From the NCBI GenBank assembly GCA_032717465.1, contig CM064690.1, positions 6,116,187-6,180,186 on the forward strand: a DNA stretch of 64,000 nt. The letters run 5' to 3'. Shown one piece after another: positions 12,267 to 24,032 of the stretch; the stretch's first letter is position 1; every line of letters starts with the position of its first letter. Origin of the DNA: Coenobita brevimanus. Taxonomy: Eukaryota; Arthropoda; Malacostraca; Decapoda; Coenobitidae. The position numbers and the translations under genes are program-made. The notes beneath the pieces are model-generated. The model made no database searches. It saw only the letters and a program-made list of their open reading frames with translations, and was not told where the DNA came from.

Positions 12267-12480
12267 TGGTTTTTATGTAAGGTACTGAACCTAACGTCAA
12301 ACAACGTTACTGAGATAAAAGTGAGTCACAGGAGGCTAACAGTCAAAATACCATCATCATTAACACTCATCGCCAGCACAACTCCTGGCATTCTATTCCA
12401 GCTGACGCCAGACGATTTTATTCAGCTGAGACTGAGGCACAGAAACATTACAGTATTACAGTTATACTTCAGCATTGTAC

Positions 12481-12482
<2 letters not shown>

Positions 12483-12523
<41 letters not shown>
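12483..12523. repeat. (CT)n microsatellite
   Basis: Uninterrupted CT run of about 40 bp. Flanks to 12,690 show nothing recognisable. Confidence 0.95.
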
Positions 12524-12525
<2 letters not shown>

Positions 12526-12689
12526 GGCAGTAGCAAATGTTTCAGTGTAAAGTAGAATCTGAAATATAGATTCTTTCCACTAACACCTGATGGTTTCCAG
12601 CCAATTATGTAGCAGACGACATTATGTAATTAATATCTTTAAGCAAACAAACCTCACCCTTTTCACGCTAAATTGGTTTAAAATTGTCA

Positions 12690-12850
12690 TCTTTCTATAT
12701 TAAAGGTTGCGTTGAAAAAATGATAACACCAGAGTATGATGCAAGTCACGAGGAAGTGCTATGAAAAGGATGTGCACACCAACATTATCTTCTTTACTTC
12801 CTCTTGAATTACGTGAAATAAACTGACAAAAGTAAAAAAAAAAAAAAAAA
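12690..12850 (+). repeat. Dispersed repeat D, single copy
   Basis: The words 'gatgcaagtcacgaggaagtgc' and 'aaaggatgtg' match in altered form 42,480-42,560 ('gatgctagtcacgaagaag') and the reverse complement of the tandem units at 33,633-33,870 ('gcacttcctcgtgactagca'). It ends in a poly-A run near 12,834. No coding capacity; class unknown. Confidence 0.5.
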
Positions 12851-12954
12851 AAGACAAATTGGATTACGTCAATGTCAAAGAATTCTATGCAGCAAACTTA
12901 ACCTCCTGACGACGTATGTAAGGTTTGAAGGACGCCATGATGGACGGACAGGTG

Positions 12955-13320
12955 AGTGCATTTCGTCAGGTTATGTTAGCTTAACGTAGGCTGGGTTATT
13001 AGCTTGAGTTAGCTTTGATTCAAATATTAATTAAGTTACATTACAGTAGGTTCAATTACGCTAAGTTAGCTGAATTAGATTAGCACTGATTACCTTTGAT
13101 TCCGCTCCTTTATATTATGCTGGATTAAGCTCAGTTCGAGCCTGCTAGTTGATTTTCTTTCAGCTTTCCTTAGTTTCGATTCCGCTAGTTTTATTACGTT
13201 ATGTTTGGCTCATTTAGATCGAGGTAGTAGAGTTCGTTAGGTTAGATGTGATTAGGTTGGGTAAATATAGGTTACGGTACGTGAGGCTAGGTTCGGTCAG
13301 ATTACGTTGAGTTTGAATGA
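12955..13320. repeat. Degenerate TTAGG-like tract, left of LINE C
   Basis: Words such as 'gttaggttaga', 'gattaggttggg', 'gaggctaggttcgg' and 'ttacgttga' recur for about 360 bp. Similar sequence resumes at 14,945-15,030 on the far side of the LINE C copy, so the LINE may have inserted into a decayed TTAGG-type array. Confidence 0.5.
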
Positions 13321-13395
13321 ACTAAGCATGAAATAATTTCGTAAGTGCACTTGGTATGGCGATTATTTGTTTATATGTTAACTTATTTATTTAGA

Positions 13396-14940
13396 TTTTT
13401 TTTTAGTGCTAGAAAGAAGGAACCAAAGACCAGGAGCCCGCAAACAATTCCTTCCAAGAAAAAAAAAAAAACAATACAAAAGAGCCACATAATTCAAGAT
13501 CCGTTCATTTCAAGATGCCTGGGCACACTGCGTCTGAAAGACTGGAGATCATAGGAAATAGGAAATACAGAGAGAGGGAGACAGTTCCAGAGATGACCTG
13601 TTGAATAAGTGAAGGACTGGGAGTAACGGTTAACTCTTGCATTAGCGAGTTGTACAGAAAAGGGATGAGAGTTTGTTGCTAGACGGGTGCTATGCACCCG
13701 TCGTAGAAGTGGAGGGATGCAAGCAGACAGTTCAGAGGAGCAGTGACCATTGAAGCAGTGATAGAAAAGAGATAAAGATGCAACAGTGCGGCGAAGAGAC
13801 AGAGGTTGAAGGAGCCAGTAAGAGGAGCAGAGTAAATGAGACGAAAAGCCTTTGACTCCATCCTATCGAGAAGAGCTGTATGTGGGGAGCCACTCCACAC
13901 ATGTGAGTTACATTTTACACAGGCGAAAATAAAACCAGTGTATAAAGTCAACAACTGTGCTGGGGTAAGGAACGTATGGAGTCGGCTTAGCATACCTAAT
14001 CTCTTGGAAGCAGATTTCATAAGAGATGCAATATGATCTTTCCAAGATAAGTCTCGAGTGAATGAAACTCCAAGCATGTTCAGGGATGATGCAGGACTGA
14101 GCTGGATATGGGTACTCCTGTGGAAGACTGTGTCGGGTTGATAGGTGTAAAAACTGAGTCTTTGATGAATTAAAAACAAGATTTTTTCTACCCCAGTCAG
14201 AGATACGAGCCAAGTCAGACATTAGGTGTGCCATAGCCTCATCCCTTGTTTGTTGAAGTAACTGCTGAGATGGACGTTGCGGGAACCGAACGGAAAGGTG
14301 AAGGGTGGAATCATCAGCGTTCGAGTGGATAGGGTTAGATGTACAGCTTAGAAGGTCATTGATGAATAAAAGGAAGAGAGTTGGTGATAGGACAGAGCCC
14401 AGAAGAATACCACTGTTGATAGGTCTAGGAGAAGAACGATGGCCGTCTACAACAGCGGCTATAGAACGACTGGAATGGAAGGTAGAGATGAAGGCACAGA
14501 TACAAGGACAGAAACTGTAAGAGGGCAGTTTGGAAATTAAAGATATATGCCAGACTGGATCGAAAGCCTTTGAGATGCCAAGGGCAATGGCAAAGCTTTC
14601 GCCAAAGTCCCGAAAGGAGGATGACCAGGAGTCTGAAAAGTAGGTGAGAAGATCGCCAGTGGAGCGTCCTTGACGGAACCCATACTGACGATCAGAAAGA
14701 AGGTTCTAATAGGAAAGATGCTTTAAAATTTTTCTATTAAGGATAGACTCGAAAAGTTTTGAGACACAGGATGTTAAAGCAACTGGACAACAGTCAGAGG
14801 GTTGGGAATGGTCACCCTTCTTTGGGACTGGTTGAATGAGAGCAAACGTCCAACAAGAAGGAAAGGTACAAGTTAGAAGACAAATGCGAAAGAGTTTACC
14901 TAGGCAGGGTGTAAGCACAGAAGCACAGTTCTTGAGGTCA
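13396..14940 (-). pseudogene. LINE C: Jockey-like non-LTR retrotransposon, reverse transcriptase remnant
   Basis: On the reverse strand, RT segments run in order across several frames. 14,918-14,706 has 'FALIQPVPKKGDHSQPSDCC' and 'FESILNRKI'. About 14,690-14,320 has 'YGFRQGRSTGDLL', 'SKAFDPVWH' and 'GSVLSPTLFLLFINDLL'. The catalytic motif is NADD (14,310-14,321), with the usual aromatic first residue replaced by Asn but both Asp kept. 14,234-13,908 has 'ISDWGRKNLVFNSSKTQFLH', 14,179-13,679 the thumb/connector region with 'LGVSFTRDLSWKDHI', and 13,697-13,494 the C-terminal 'LWNCLPLSVFP'. No endonuclease is present, so the copy is 5'-truncated, and it is broken by at least two frame changes. 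A T9 run at 13,396-13,404 may be the poly-A tail. Jockey/CR1-type LINEs copy themselves by target-primed reverse transcription; this copy is inactive. Confidence 0.9.
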
Positions 14941-14944
14941 ACAG

Positions 14945-15030
14945 ATTAGGCTGGGTTAGAATAAAATTCGCTAAGGTAGGTTAGATATTGATTAACAAGA
15001 TTTGCTTAGCTTAGTTTAGGTACTTAGGGA
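14945..15030. repeat. Degenerate TTAGG-like tract, right of LINE C
   Basis: 'gattaggctgggttag', 'aaggtaggttagat' and 'gcttagtttagg' continue the composition seen left of the LINE C copy. Confidence 0.4.
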
Positions 15031-15159
15031 AGTCAGCATCCACTCACTGGATGCAGTGCAACAGTAAGGTGACTATGGAATAAGCGACAAGCCAAATGAT
15101 TTATCGAAACCCAGGAAACAATTTACTGCAGTGGATGGTAATTATATAACCAAATGACA

Positions 15160-15620
15160 CTTTTGCCAGCATTCTTGTTGGTTAAGGACGCTCCCTTGCA
15201 CCCTTTCCTAAGCGATTTATTTTGTTTACTGCCCCGTACTGTACTTCTTTGTGTTACATAAATCCTTCCGGCATCTCCATACTCTGCATGAACAACGAAC
15301 AAAAAGTATATTAACCAGCCATATAAAAAGCAAAATTACTAAACGCTAAGGAAGAGGTGTTAGGAAGCAGCCATACCAGACGAGATTACGAGTCTTGGGC
15401 TCGTGATCTCAGTGGTTAAGGAAGCTCACAACTCCTCTTCCATACCGATTTATTTTTGGATACGGCTAAGTAATATAATTTTGTAGGTTATTGATGCATA
15501 ATAAAGTGATATAAGAATGACTTAAGTAACACTGAAGAGGGCAGTAGGTATAAGCAAAATAAATCGCTTTGGGAGAGGTGTTAGGGAGCTGCATTAACCA
15601 ATGGGAATACAGAACTACGG
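15160..15620. repeat. Foldback repeat family, two adjacent copies
   Basis: Each copy has inverted ends. 15,175-15,235 ('gttaaggacgctcccttgca', 'cctaagcgatttattttgtt') is the imperfect reverse complement of 15,340-15,375 ('cgctaaggaagaggtgttag'). A second pair is 15,415-15,465 against 15,550-15,590. The family recurs at 29,165-29,510. No coding; a MITE or foldback element by structure, with termini and target duplication not defined. Confidence 0.55.
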
Positions 15621-15812
15621 GACCTAGAACACACCTCTGAAAAGCAGTAATTAATCATTCCAGCTTTTACAACTTTGCTTTTTGACGAGAAAGGCAACTG
15701 AAAACAAACTAATGACGCTGAAAAACTTGAAAGCCTGAGACTAATAGTGAGTGTTTCTGATCGTTAGTTTTTATTTCCTTTGTCTATGTGATGGTAGATA
15801 AGGAATTGCATG

Positions 15813-15921
<109 letters not shown>

Positions 15922-16009
15922 GATAATAATAGTTTTCGGTTTACTTTTTTCGTTACATCCATTGGTTGAAAATACACAGGTCCTTAATCTAGAGGTCTAG
16001 CTTAAGGTT

Positions 16010-16443
<434 letters not shown>

Positions 16444-16444
16444 A

Positions 16445-16785
16445 CTGTCTACATGCTATTACCGCTACCACTACCACAATTTCCTCAATCTCACACACAT
16501 AATACTACCTCCACAGAAATCACAATTGTCACCACCACCACCACAACCAATACCACCACCACATCAGCTACCACCACGACCACTACCGCCACCATATCAA
16601 CAACCACCACAACCACTAAAACCACGACATCTACCACTGCCGCCACTGGCACCACCAAATCTACAATCACCACCACCACCACTACCAACATCACCACCAA
16701 ATCTACCATCATCTCAGTCACTACCAACACCAAATCTACCACCACGACCACTGCATCTACCACAACCACACAAAGACCATTCGGT
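16445..16785. repeat. Degenerate (ACC/ACA)n array
   Basis: About 340 bp of ACC/ACA/TCT triplets keep all frames fairly open, giving Thr-rich, Pro-rich or (reverse) Val-rich translations. No initiation context, splice signal or domain suggests a mucin gene. Confidence 0.85.
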
Positions 16786-16799
16786 CACCCTTCACCATT

Positions 16800-17022
16800 A
16801 ATTCAGTTCCATCTCAATGCCTCACCTCAGAGTTATTGACCTAATCACTGTGAAAATTAATTGAACATATTTCTCAATTCCCATGACAAATAAAACGTTA
16901 AAAGGCCATTAAAGGATGTCTGAGTTATAATTCCCTGTAATTAAAAATCTCTAATCTAGCCTTCTGGCTTAACTAGATATAAAAATATTGGATAGCTACA
17001 GCTAAAAATGGATATCAAATTT

Positions 17023-17076
<54 letters not shown>

Positions 17077-17250
17077 TACAGTACTAAGAAAAGAAAATGA
17101 GAAACCTTATGGCGAAAGCCATCTCACTTGGACGTTAACATCTCTCGCCTTAATTCTAGCGTCCAAGAAAATAACCTGAACCGTAGTGAAAAATAACGGA
17201 GCTGATAGTTTCCCATGGGATAAATTGACAGATAGACAGATATACTGTAT

Positions 17251-17311
<61 letters not shown>

Positions 17312-17375
17312 CAAAAGAGTTTTTTTATGCCACCTACTCAGGGTAAAGATATAATAGCCCGTTCCCTGAGGCCCA
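16800..17375. repeat. Two (GA)n microsatellites in otherwise plain sequence
   Basis: GA runs at 17,024-17,074 and 17,254-17,309. Between and around them I see nothing recognisable. Confidence 0.9.
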
Positions 17376-17645
17376 GCAGTCCTCCTACGTGCCACACACC
17401 CTCACATGTCACCACTTCTGCACTAATGCCCACCGTCTATACTGAGTACATGCTCGAGACGTCTCATTCAGGGCTGGTGTGTTGGTATCAGCGGGGGTGT
17501 TTTTATGACATGTCGGTGGGTCTTGTGGAGCATCAGTGAAGTCTGTTTTAATGTAATATTATTCACCAAACTGTCCTCTGCCCCAGCCAACGATCGGACT
17601 CGGGTTCTATCAGACTGCAGACAATTTCCCTAACCAATTGACCCT
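17375..17645. repeat. Dispersed repeat E plus tRNA-like fragment
   Basis: 17,380-17,540 ('actaatgcccaccgtctata', 'tcattcagggctgg', 'gtcggtgggtcttgtgga') matches 28,070-28,200 with substitutions. 17,575-17,640 read in reverse resembles a tRNA-like SINE head ('caattggttaggg', then 'acccgagtcc'). Confidence 0.5.
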
Positions 17646-17649
17646 ACCT

Positions 17650-18026
17650 GCCACTGTAGTTACATATACAGATACACAGACTATACAGACCTTGAAATCT
17701 TTACTGGATGAACCAATTCCTCTTTCGTTGTTTCTCTTACCTGGAAAGAAAGAAAATTATATTAGTATTATGTTAAGCGACAATAAATTGCTTGCTTTAA
17801 CAACTGGATCAGTTCTTTTACACTGTCAAAATTAATTTCCTCATTTTTTTTTTCTGTACATCTTCCAAATCATGAACATCAAGGGCAACTCTGTAATGAT
17901 CGTCATCATCATCATCATCACTACACCTCCCTCCACCACACTAGGCACAATATACTTTGTCACCTTACCATAAATAGCCTTGTTGTATTATTAACTGAAA
18001 AGACGGACTGACTCCCTTCCCTCCCC

Positions 18027-18029
<3 letters not shown>
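17650..18029. other. No feature recognised
   Basis: No gene or repeat other than a short (CAT)n at 17,905-17,920. Confidence 0.5.
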
Positions 18030-18081
<52 letters not shown>

Positions 18082-18480
18082 TACATTCCGGTCTTCCGTT
18101 ATCTGTCTTTTTATTTCATTTTCCTCATTCTTCCTCACCATTGCTTTCTTGTCCATTAACTCCTTCCTTTGTTTACTTTTTCCTTCTTTTCTTTTTCTCC
18201 TCCTTTCATTGTCTCCTTCCAACCCTTTCCCCTTCCTCTCCTGCTTCATTCATTCATTCTTTCCTTCCATCCTTCTCGCCATACTCCCTCAGCTCCTTCC
18301 TTTCTGCCTTCCTTTCTCTTCGTTCCTGCCTTCGTTTCTTTCTTTCCTTCATCTTCCCTTCTTTTCTAACTTCCATCTCTCATCCTTTCTTCCTCCTTCT
18401 CTCCCATCTCTCTTCTTCCTTCTTCCATTTTTCTGCATCACATTTCCCTCTATTTTCTCCTATACTGCTCTCAGTCACAT

Positions 18481-18530
<50 letters not shown>

Positions 18531-18960
18531 GCGCCCCTATGGTGAACCTTGACTACAAAATTTGGGGGAAAATCGTAATGTCTTCACTTAGGATTCTGTA
18601 TAATTTCGCTTTTTCTCTCTTTTTTTTTTCATTTTATTATCAGTTTCATTTTTATTCAGTTTTGTTTATTACATCACACAGTTTTTCTCATTTTGTATAG
18701 TCTCTCTCTCTCTCTCTCTGCTCTACTTATTTGTCTTTCCCTCCCTCCCTCCTTTCCCTCTCTCTCCCCCTTTTTTTCTGACTGCCTCCCTCTTTTCTTC
18801 TCTCCCTTGCCTCTCTTTTTTCTTTCTCACTTCCTCCGCCCATTACTCAACTTCCTCCCTCAATTAAGAGTTTTTCCTCCATCTGTCTGGCTCTCATTTT
18901 CTCTTTCCCTTCATCCCTCCCACCCCACCCACCCTCCGTAACCCTCTCATGCCCGGCACA
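18030..18960. repeat. (CT)n runs in a 900-bp pyrimidine-rich tract
   Basis: CT runs at 18,030-18,079, 18,483-18,526 and 18,700-18,720, embedded in plus-strand sequence that is almost all C and T to about 18,940. The long F, S, L and P-rich forward frames (up to 183 codons) reflect this composition. Confidence 0.85.
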
Positions 18961-19002
18961 ACTCTAGCATTCTATTTTAGATAATGTCAGATATCTTTAT
19001 TC

Positions 19003-21112
19003 AGGTGAGTGAGTCAAAGGTACCTGAGTGTCATACGAGCCTGAGTGTTATACGAGCCTGAGTGTCATAGCAGCCTGAGTGTCATAGCAGCCTGAGTGTC
19101 ATACGAGCCTGAGTGTCATACGAGCCTGAGTGTCATTGGAGCCTAAGTGTCATAGGTGCCTGAGTGTCATAGCAGCCTGAGTGTCATAGCAGCCTGAGTG
19201 TCATAGCAGCCTGAGTGTCATAGCAGCCTGAGTGTCATAGGTGCCTGAGTGTCATAGCAGCCTGAGTGTCAAAGAAGTCTGAGTGTCATAGGCGCCTGAA
19301 TGTCATAGGTGCCTGTCATATGTGCCTGAGTGTCATAGGAGCATGAGTGTCACAGGTGCCTGTCATATGTGCCTGAGTGTCATAGGTGCCTGTCATATGT
19401 GCCTGAGTGTCATAGGAGCATGAGTGTCACAGGTGCCTGTCATATGTGCCTGAGTGTCATAGGTGCCTATCATATGTGCCTAAGTGTCATAGGTGCCTGT
19501 CGTATGTGCCTGAGTGTCATAGGAGCATGAGTGTCACAGGTGCCTGTCATATGTGCCTGAGTGTCATAGGTGCCTGTCGTATGTGCCTGAGTGTCATAGG
19601 AGCCTGAGTGTCATAGATGCCTGTCATAGGAGCCTGAGTGTCATAGGAGCATGAGTGTCATATGTGCCTGAGTGTCATAGGTGCCTGAGTGTCAGAGGAG
19701 CCTGAGTGTCATAGGTGCCTGAGTGTCAGAGGAGCCTGAGTGTCATAGGAGCCTGAGTGTCATAGGTGGCTGAGTGTCATAGGAGCCTGAGTGTCTTAGG
19801 AGCCTGAGTGTCACAGGAGCCTGAGTGTCTGCCTGAGTGTCATAGGTGGCTGAGTGTCATAGATGCCTGAGTGTCATAGGAGCCTGAGTGTCATAGATGC
19901 CTGAGTGTCATAGGTGCCTGAGTGTCATAGGAGCCTAAGTGTCATAGGGGCCTGAGTGTCATAGGGGCCTGAGTGTCATAGGGGCCTGAGTGTCATAGGG
20001 GCCTGAGTGTCATAGGGGCCTGAGTGTCATAGGGGCCTGAGTGTCATAGGGGCCTGAGTGTCATAGGGGCTTGAGTGTCACAGGGGCCTGAGTGTCATAG
20101 GGGCCTGAGTGTCATAGGGGCCTGAGTGTCATAGGGGCCTGAGTGTCAAAGGTGCCTGAGTGTCATAGGAGCCTGAGTGTCATAGATGGGTGAGTGTCAT
20201 AGGAGCCTGAGTGTCATAGATGGGTGAGTGTCATAGGAGCCTGAGTGTCATAGATGGGTGAGTGTCATAGGAGCCTGAGTGTTATAGATGGCTATGTGTC
20301 ATAGGAGCCTGAGTGTCATAGATGGCTAAGTGTCATAGGAGCCTGAGTGTCATAGGAGCCTGAGTGTCATAGGAGCTTGAGTGTCATAGGAGCCTGAGTG
20401 TCATAAGTGGCTGAGTGTCATAGGTGGCTGTCATAGGTGCTTGAGTGTCATAAGAGCCTTAGTGTCATAAGAACGTGAGTGAGTCATAAGAACGTGAGTG
20501 AGTCATAGGAGCCTTAGTTACTGCAGTCATAGGATCGTGAGAGCGAGTCATAAGCGCCAGACTATGAGTCACAGGATCCTGAGTGAGTGATAATAGCTTG
20601 TGAGTTAGCCACAGAAGCCTGAGAGTGAGTCACAGGACAAGAGCGTGGGCCAAGGGAGCCTCAGAGTGAAATATAGGAGATTAGAGTGAGTCAGTGGAGC
20701 CGAGAATGATTCATAGGAGCCGAGAATGAGTCATAGCAGTCGAGTCAGTCATAGAAGCCTGAGAATGATTCATAGAAGCTTGACAGTGAATCATAGGAGC
20801 CGAAAGTGTCATAGGAGTCTGAGAGTGAGTCATAGGAGTCTGAGAGTGAGTCATAGGAGCCTGAGAGTGTCATAGGAGCCTGAGAGTGAGTCATAGGAGC
20901 CTGAGAGTGAGTCATAGGAGTCTGAGAGTGAGTCATAGGAGCCTGAGAGTGTCATAGGAGTCTGAGAGTGAGTCATAGGAGTCTGAGAGTGAGTCATAGG
21001 AGCCTGAGAGTGAGTCATAGGAGCCTGAGAGTGAGTCATAGGAGCCAAGAGTGAGTCATAGGAGCCAGTGAGTGAATCAAAGGAGGATGAGGGTGAGTCA
21101 TATAGAAGACCG
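19003..21112. repeat. Large minisatellite, 17-bp unit passing into 21-bp unit
   Basis: About 2.1 kb of tandem repeats. The main unit is GAGCCTGAGTGTCATAG (17 bp). Subfamilies form blocks: a homogenised GGGGCC variant at 19,940-20,150, an alternating unit with 'atagatgggtgagtgtc' at 20,170-20,275, and a mixed short-unit block ('ggtgcctgtcatatgtgcc') at 19,310-19,600. From about 20,815 the unit becomes 21 bp, GAGTCATAGGAGTCTGAGAG plus T; it reads MTHSQ(A/T)P in a reverse frame. Boundaries are sharp on the left and decayed on the right. Confidence 0.95.
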
Positions 21113-21177
21113 AGTGTTAATTAATTCATCTTAATCTTATCTTCTTTGTTCTTTCTATTCTCTTCTCCCTCTGTATA

Positions 21178-21180
<3 letters not shown>

Positions 21181-21222
<42 letters not shown>
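21181..21222. repeat. (CT)n microsatellite
   Basis: A perfect run lying between the minisatellite and the truncated 5' end of the CR1-like LINE. Confidence 0.95.
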
Positions 21223-21238
21223 AGTACGTTTAAAATAT

Positions 21239-22183
21239 ATGAATATAAATATTGTTACAGTCTACCGTAGCCCTACTCATACTCCAGAGGAAGACACAGA
21301 ACTATATAGTACCTTGCAGGAAGTTCTCGATGGGGACGAAATGTTGATTACCGGCGACTTCAACCTGCCGTCAGTAAATTGGAATGCAGTTACCGGTAGC
21401 AGTAATAATGACAAAAAAATGACAGATTTCATTAAGAACAACTTTTTATTTCAATGTGTCACGGAACCAACAAGACAGGGTAATATCTTAGATCTTGTTA
21501 TCATTACAAATGAAGATATGGTCTCAAGCCTCACTGTGGGTGAACATCTAGCATCTAGCGATCATAATCTCATAAGATTTTCCATGAATCTCTCACATAA
21601 TGAGTGCACAAGTAAAACTAAAATGCCGGACTATAAAAACGCAGATTTTAAGGGCCTAAAGGACGCCCTGAGTACACTAGCTGAACACATAGAAAGAATT
21701 AATGATGTAAACGAAATGTGGGCAGAATTTAAGCACGTATGCATGACCGCTCAAAACAAGTACGTGCCAATGAAATCTAGACAAAACAAACCAGCGTGGT
21801 TTAATGCCGATATTAGCAGAGCAGTTAAAGAAAGAAACCGTCTCCACACCTTGCTTAAAAGTCACACCAGTGAATTACTCACAGGGCAATATACCAGTAG
21901 TAGAAGAAAAGTTAAAAAACTCATTAGAACAGCTAAACGACAATTTGAAATTGATATAGCAAAAACAAGTTCTACGGATCCTAAGCTTTTTTATGGATAC
22001 AATAACGGCAATAAGAGACTCAAGGCGGGCGTTGGTCCACTTATCAGCGACGAGGGTGCTCTTATCACGGACGACCAGGAAATTGCCTCTACTTTAAATA
22101 AGTTTTTCAGTTCAGTTTTCACAGTAGACGCCAATGACATTCATCGAAGAGCATCAAATGTCAACCCAAAACGCACTAAGTGA
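21239..22183 (+). pseudogene. CR1-like LINE: endonuclease (APE type) and linker
   Basis: A 314-codon open frame carries the C-terminal part of an apurinic-type endonuclease. 'TVYRSP' begins the visible domain, 'LITGDFNLPSVNW' holds the catalytic GDFN motif, and 'ASSDHNLI' is the SDH motif. A basic linker and the N-terminal side of the RT region follow ('ISDEGALITDDQEIASTLNK'). The endonuclease nicks target DNA for reverse transcription. The first part of the domain is missing: the copy begins just after a CT run, so it is 5'-truncated. The reported start Met is only the first in frame. It ends at a stop at 22,181; RT continues in another frame. Confidence 0.9.
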
Positions 22184-23038
22184 TATGCATATTAGCAGTA
22201 ATGAAGTGAGAGATAAACTTAATAAAATGAACGGTAATAAGACTCCCGGCCCAAACAAACTCTACCCTAAAATACTAAAAATGTGATGGATGTAATATGC
22301 AGCCCTCTAACATCTATCTTTAACAAGTCCCTACAACAAGGAAAGGTTCCAGCAGACTGGAGACTGGCTAACGTGACCCCTATATATAAAAAGGGCAGTA
22401 GAGATCAACCAGGAAATTATAGACCAATTAGCCTAACCTCTGTCTTGGGCAAGATCCTCGAATCATTAATTAGAGATAGGATAGTTGAGTTCCTAGAAAC
22501 TAATAACGTAATTAGGAACAGCCAGCATGGCTTTAGAACGCGGAGATCATGAGTGACAAATTTAATTGAGTTTTACGATACACTTTTTAAAATGAATGAT
22601 TGTACCAGGTCACTTGATATAATCAACTTAGACTTCCAGAAAGCCTTTGACAAAGTGCCGCATGATAAACTAATGCCAAAAGTAAGATCACTTGGAATTG
22701 ACGGAAATATTCATAGGTGGATACGTCGCTGGTTAAGTGAGAGAAAGCAACGAGTCGTTATAAATGGAGTAGAGTCAGACTGGGCTCCAGTGACCAGTGG
22801 TGTTCCTCAGGGATCAGTGTTAGGACCAGTCCTATTTATTATGTATATTAACGATATCGATGTTGGCCTAAACAACTTCATTTCTAAATCTGCAGACGAC
22901 ACAAAAATCGGCAACACTATATTAACTGAAGAAGACAGAATTAGCCTTCAAAATGACCTTAATAAAATTATCAGCTGGTCAGAAAAATGGCAAATGCCCT
23001 TCAATGTAAGCAAATGTCAGGTACTGCAATGTGGGAAG
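22184..23038 (+). pseudogene. CR1-like LINE: reverse transcriptase, N-terminal and palm part
   Basis: RT resumes at 22,184 ('NKMNGNKTPGP') with a stop near 22,284, then reads 'ANVTPIYKKGSRDQPGNYRP' and 'GFRTRRS' to an in-frame TGA at 22,550-22,552 where the family usually has a residue. After that come 'INLDFQKAFDKVPHDKL', 'TSGVPQGSVLGPVLFIMYIN' and the catalytic motif SADD (22,889-22,900), where Ser replaces the usual Phe/Tyr but both Asp remain. The frame ends at 'LQCGKKNKR', where a 968-bp insertion cuts it. Order and motifs fit the CR1/Jockey group. The stops, the mutated motif and the insertion make it inactive. Confidence 0.9.
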
Positions 23039-23051
23039 AAAAACAAAAGGT

Positions 23052-24019
23052 CTATCTATCTATCTATTGCCAGACGCCATAATCCCGTAAGGGGTGGCCA
23101 TTTGACTTTGAGTTATTTATTTTACAGGGAGGGACACTAACCCTCCACCAACCCACTTGCTGACACGTAGGGAGCACGTATGGTTTGGTTATATGGTCAC
23201 CACCCAGCGTTGCAAACGGTTTCCTGGCTTACAGGAAACCATTTGGCCCACCACCCAATGCAACGCCACCTGTAAAAGAAAGAAAAGCAATAAGAAATGA
23301 CAGGAAAGGTGGGAGAAATAGGAAGAGAGGAGGACAGGCATAATACTTACCTTATTTATGTGCTTACAATGAGCTACTACAAATCTCCAAGTTAAATATC
23401 ACTGAGAAAGTCTTATTAGCCTACATTATGATACTAATTAATCATCACAGTGCTATTGAATTCTATTGTATTTAAGGAAGCATGTATGTATGTATGTACT
23501 GTACTATAGTAGCCTACACATATGTATGTACAGTACTGTACTGCAGCAACCAATATATTTATACACTGTAACAACTGTTACATTAGTACAGTTTATAATG
23601 TAGATATTGTAGTGGCAGCTATTACATACTTTCATATGTGGGCAACTCTGCTAGACAAAGCTGAGATGTGTTTTACAGATTCTGAAAGGCAACTGATCTA
23701 ATGGATCAAGGGACACCTCTTTCTGTAGGTGGAAGAATGACCCATGCCATATGCATGAATGGAAGTTAGGGAGACTTTATGGAATGAACAGTGAAAAGTG
23801 CATGTGGAAATGTTGTCTAATGAAGAATGGAAGTGTCTGGAAAGTCTATACAGTTTATGGTATATCACCATTTAAGCCTCAAAAAGGAGAAACGGTATGA
23901 CAACGCCTGTAAGAACATACTCCTATACCTATTAAAATGTCACTCACAGATGAGACTGAACCCAAACTAAACTGAGCACCAAACAGCAAGCTTAACCACT
24001 TAACATGCAAGATGTCTTT
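23052..24019 (-). mobile_element. 968-bp non-autonomous retroposon with 13-bp target duplication
   Basis: The insert interrupts the CR1-like RT and is flanked by identical AAAAACAAAAGGT (23,039-23,051 and 24,020-24,032). Joining the flanks at one copy restores the reading sense across the site. On the reverse strand its 3' end is (GATA)n preceded by the roughly 45-nt LINE A tail signature ('GGCCACCCCTTACGGGATTA' then 'GGCGTCTGG'). Nothing else of LINE A is present. Around 23,180-23,275 it contains the hairpin module of the composite SINE family. It has no open frame of note. The structure suggests a SINE-like passenger mobilised by LINE A machinery. Confidence 0.8.
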
Positions 24020-24032
24020 AAAAACAAAAGGT

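Noticed and set aside
18149..18700. 183-codon forward frame resembling a membrane protein
   Set aside because: Phe/Leu/Ser-rich because the strand is pyrimidine-rich; no independent evidence of coding.
19003..21112. CRISPR-like regular array
   Set aside because: Units are contiguous tandem repeats without unique spacers, in an animal genome; it is a minisatellite.
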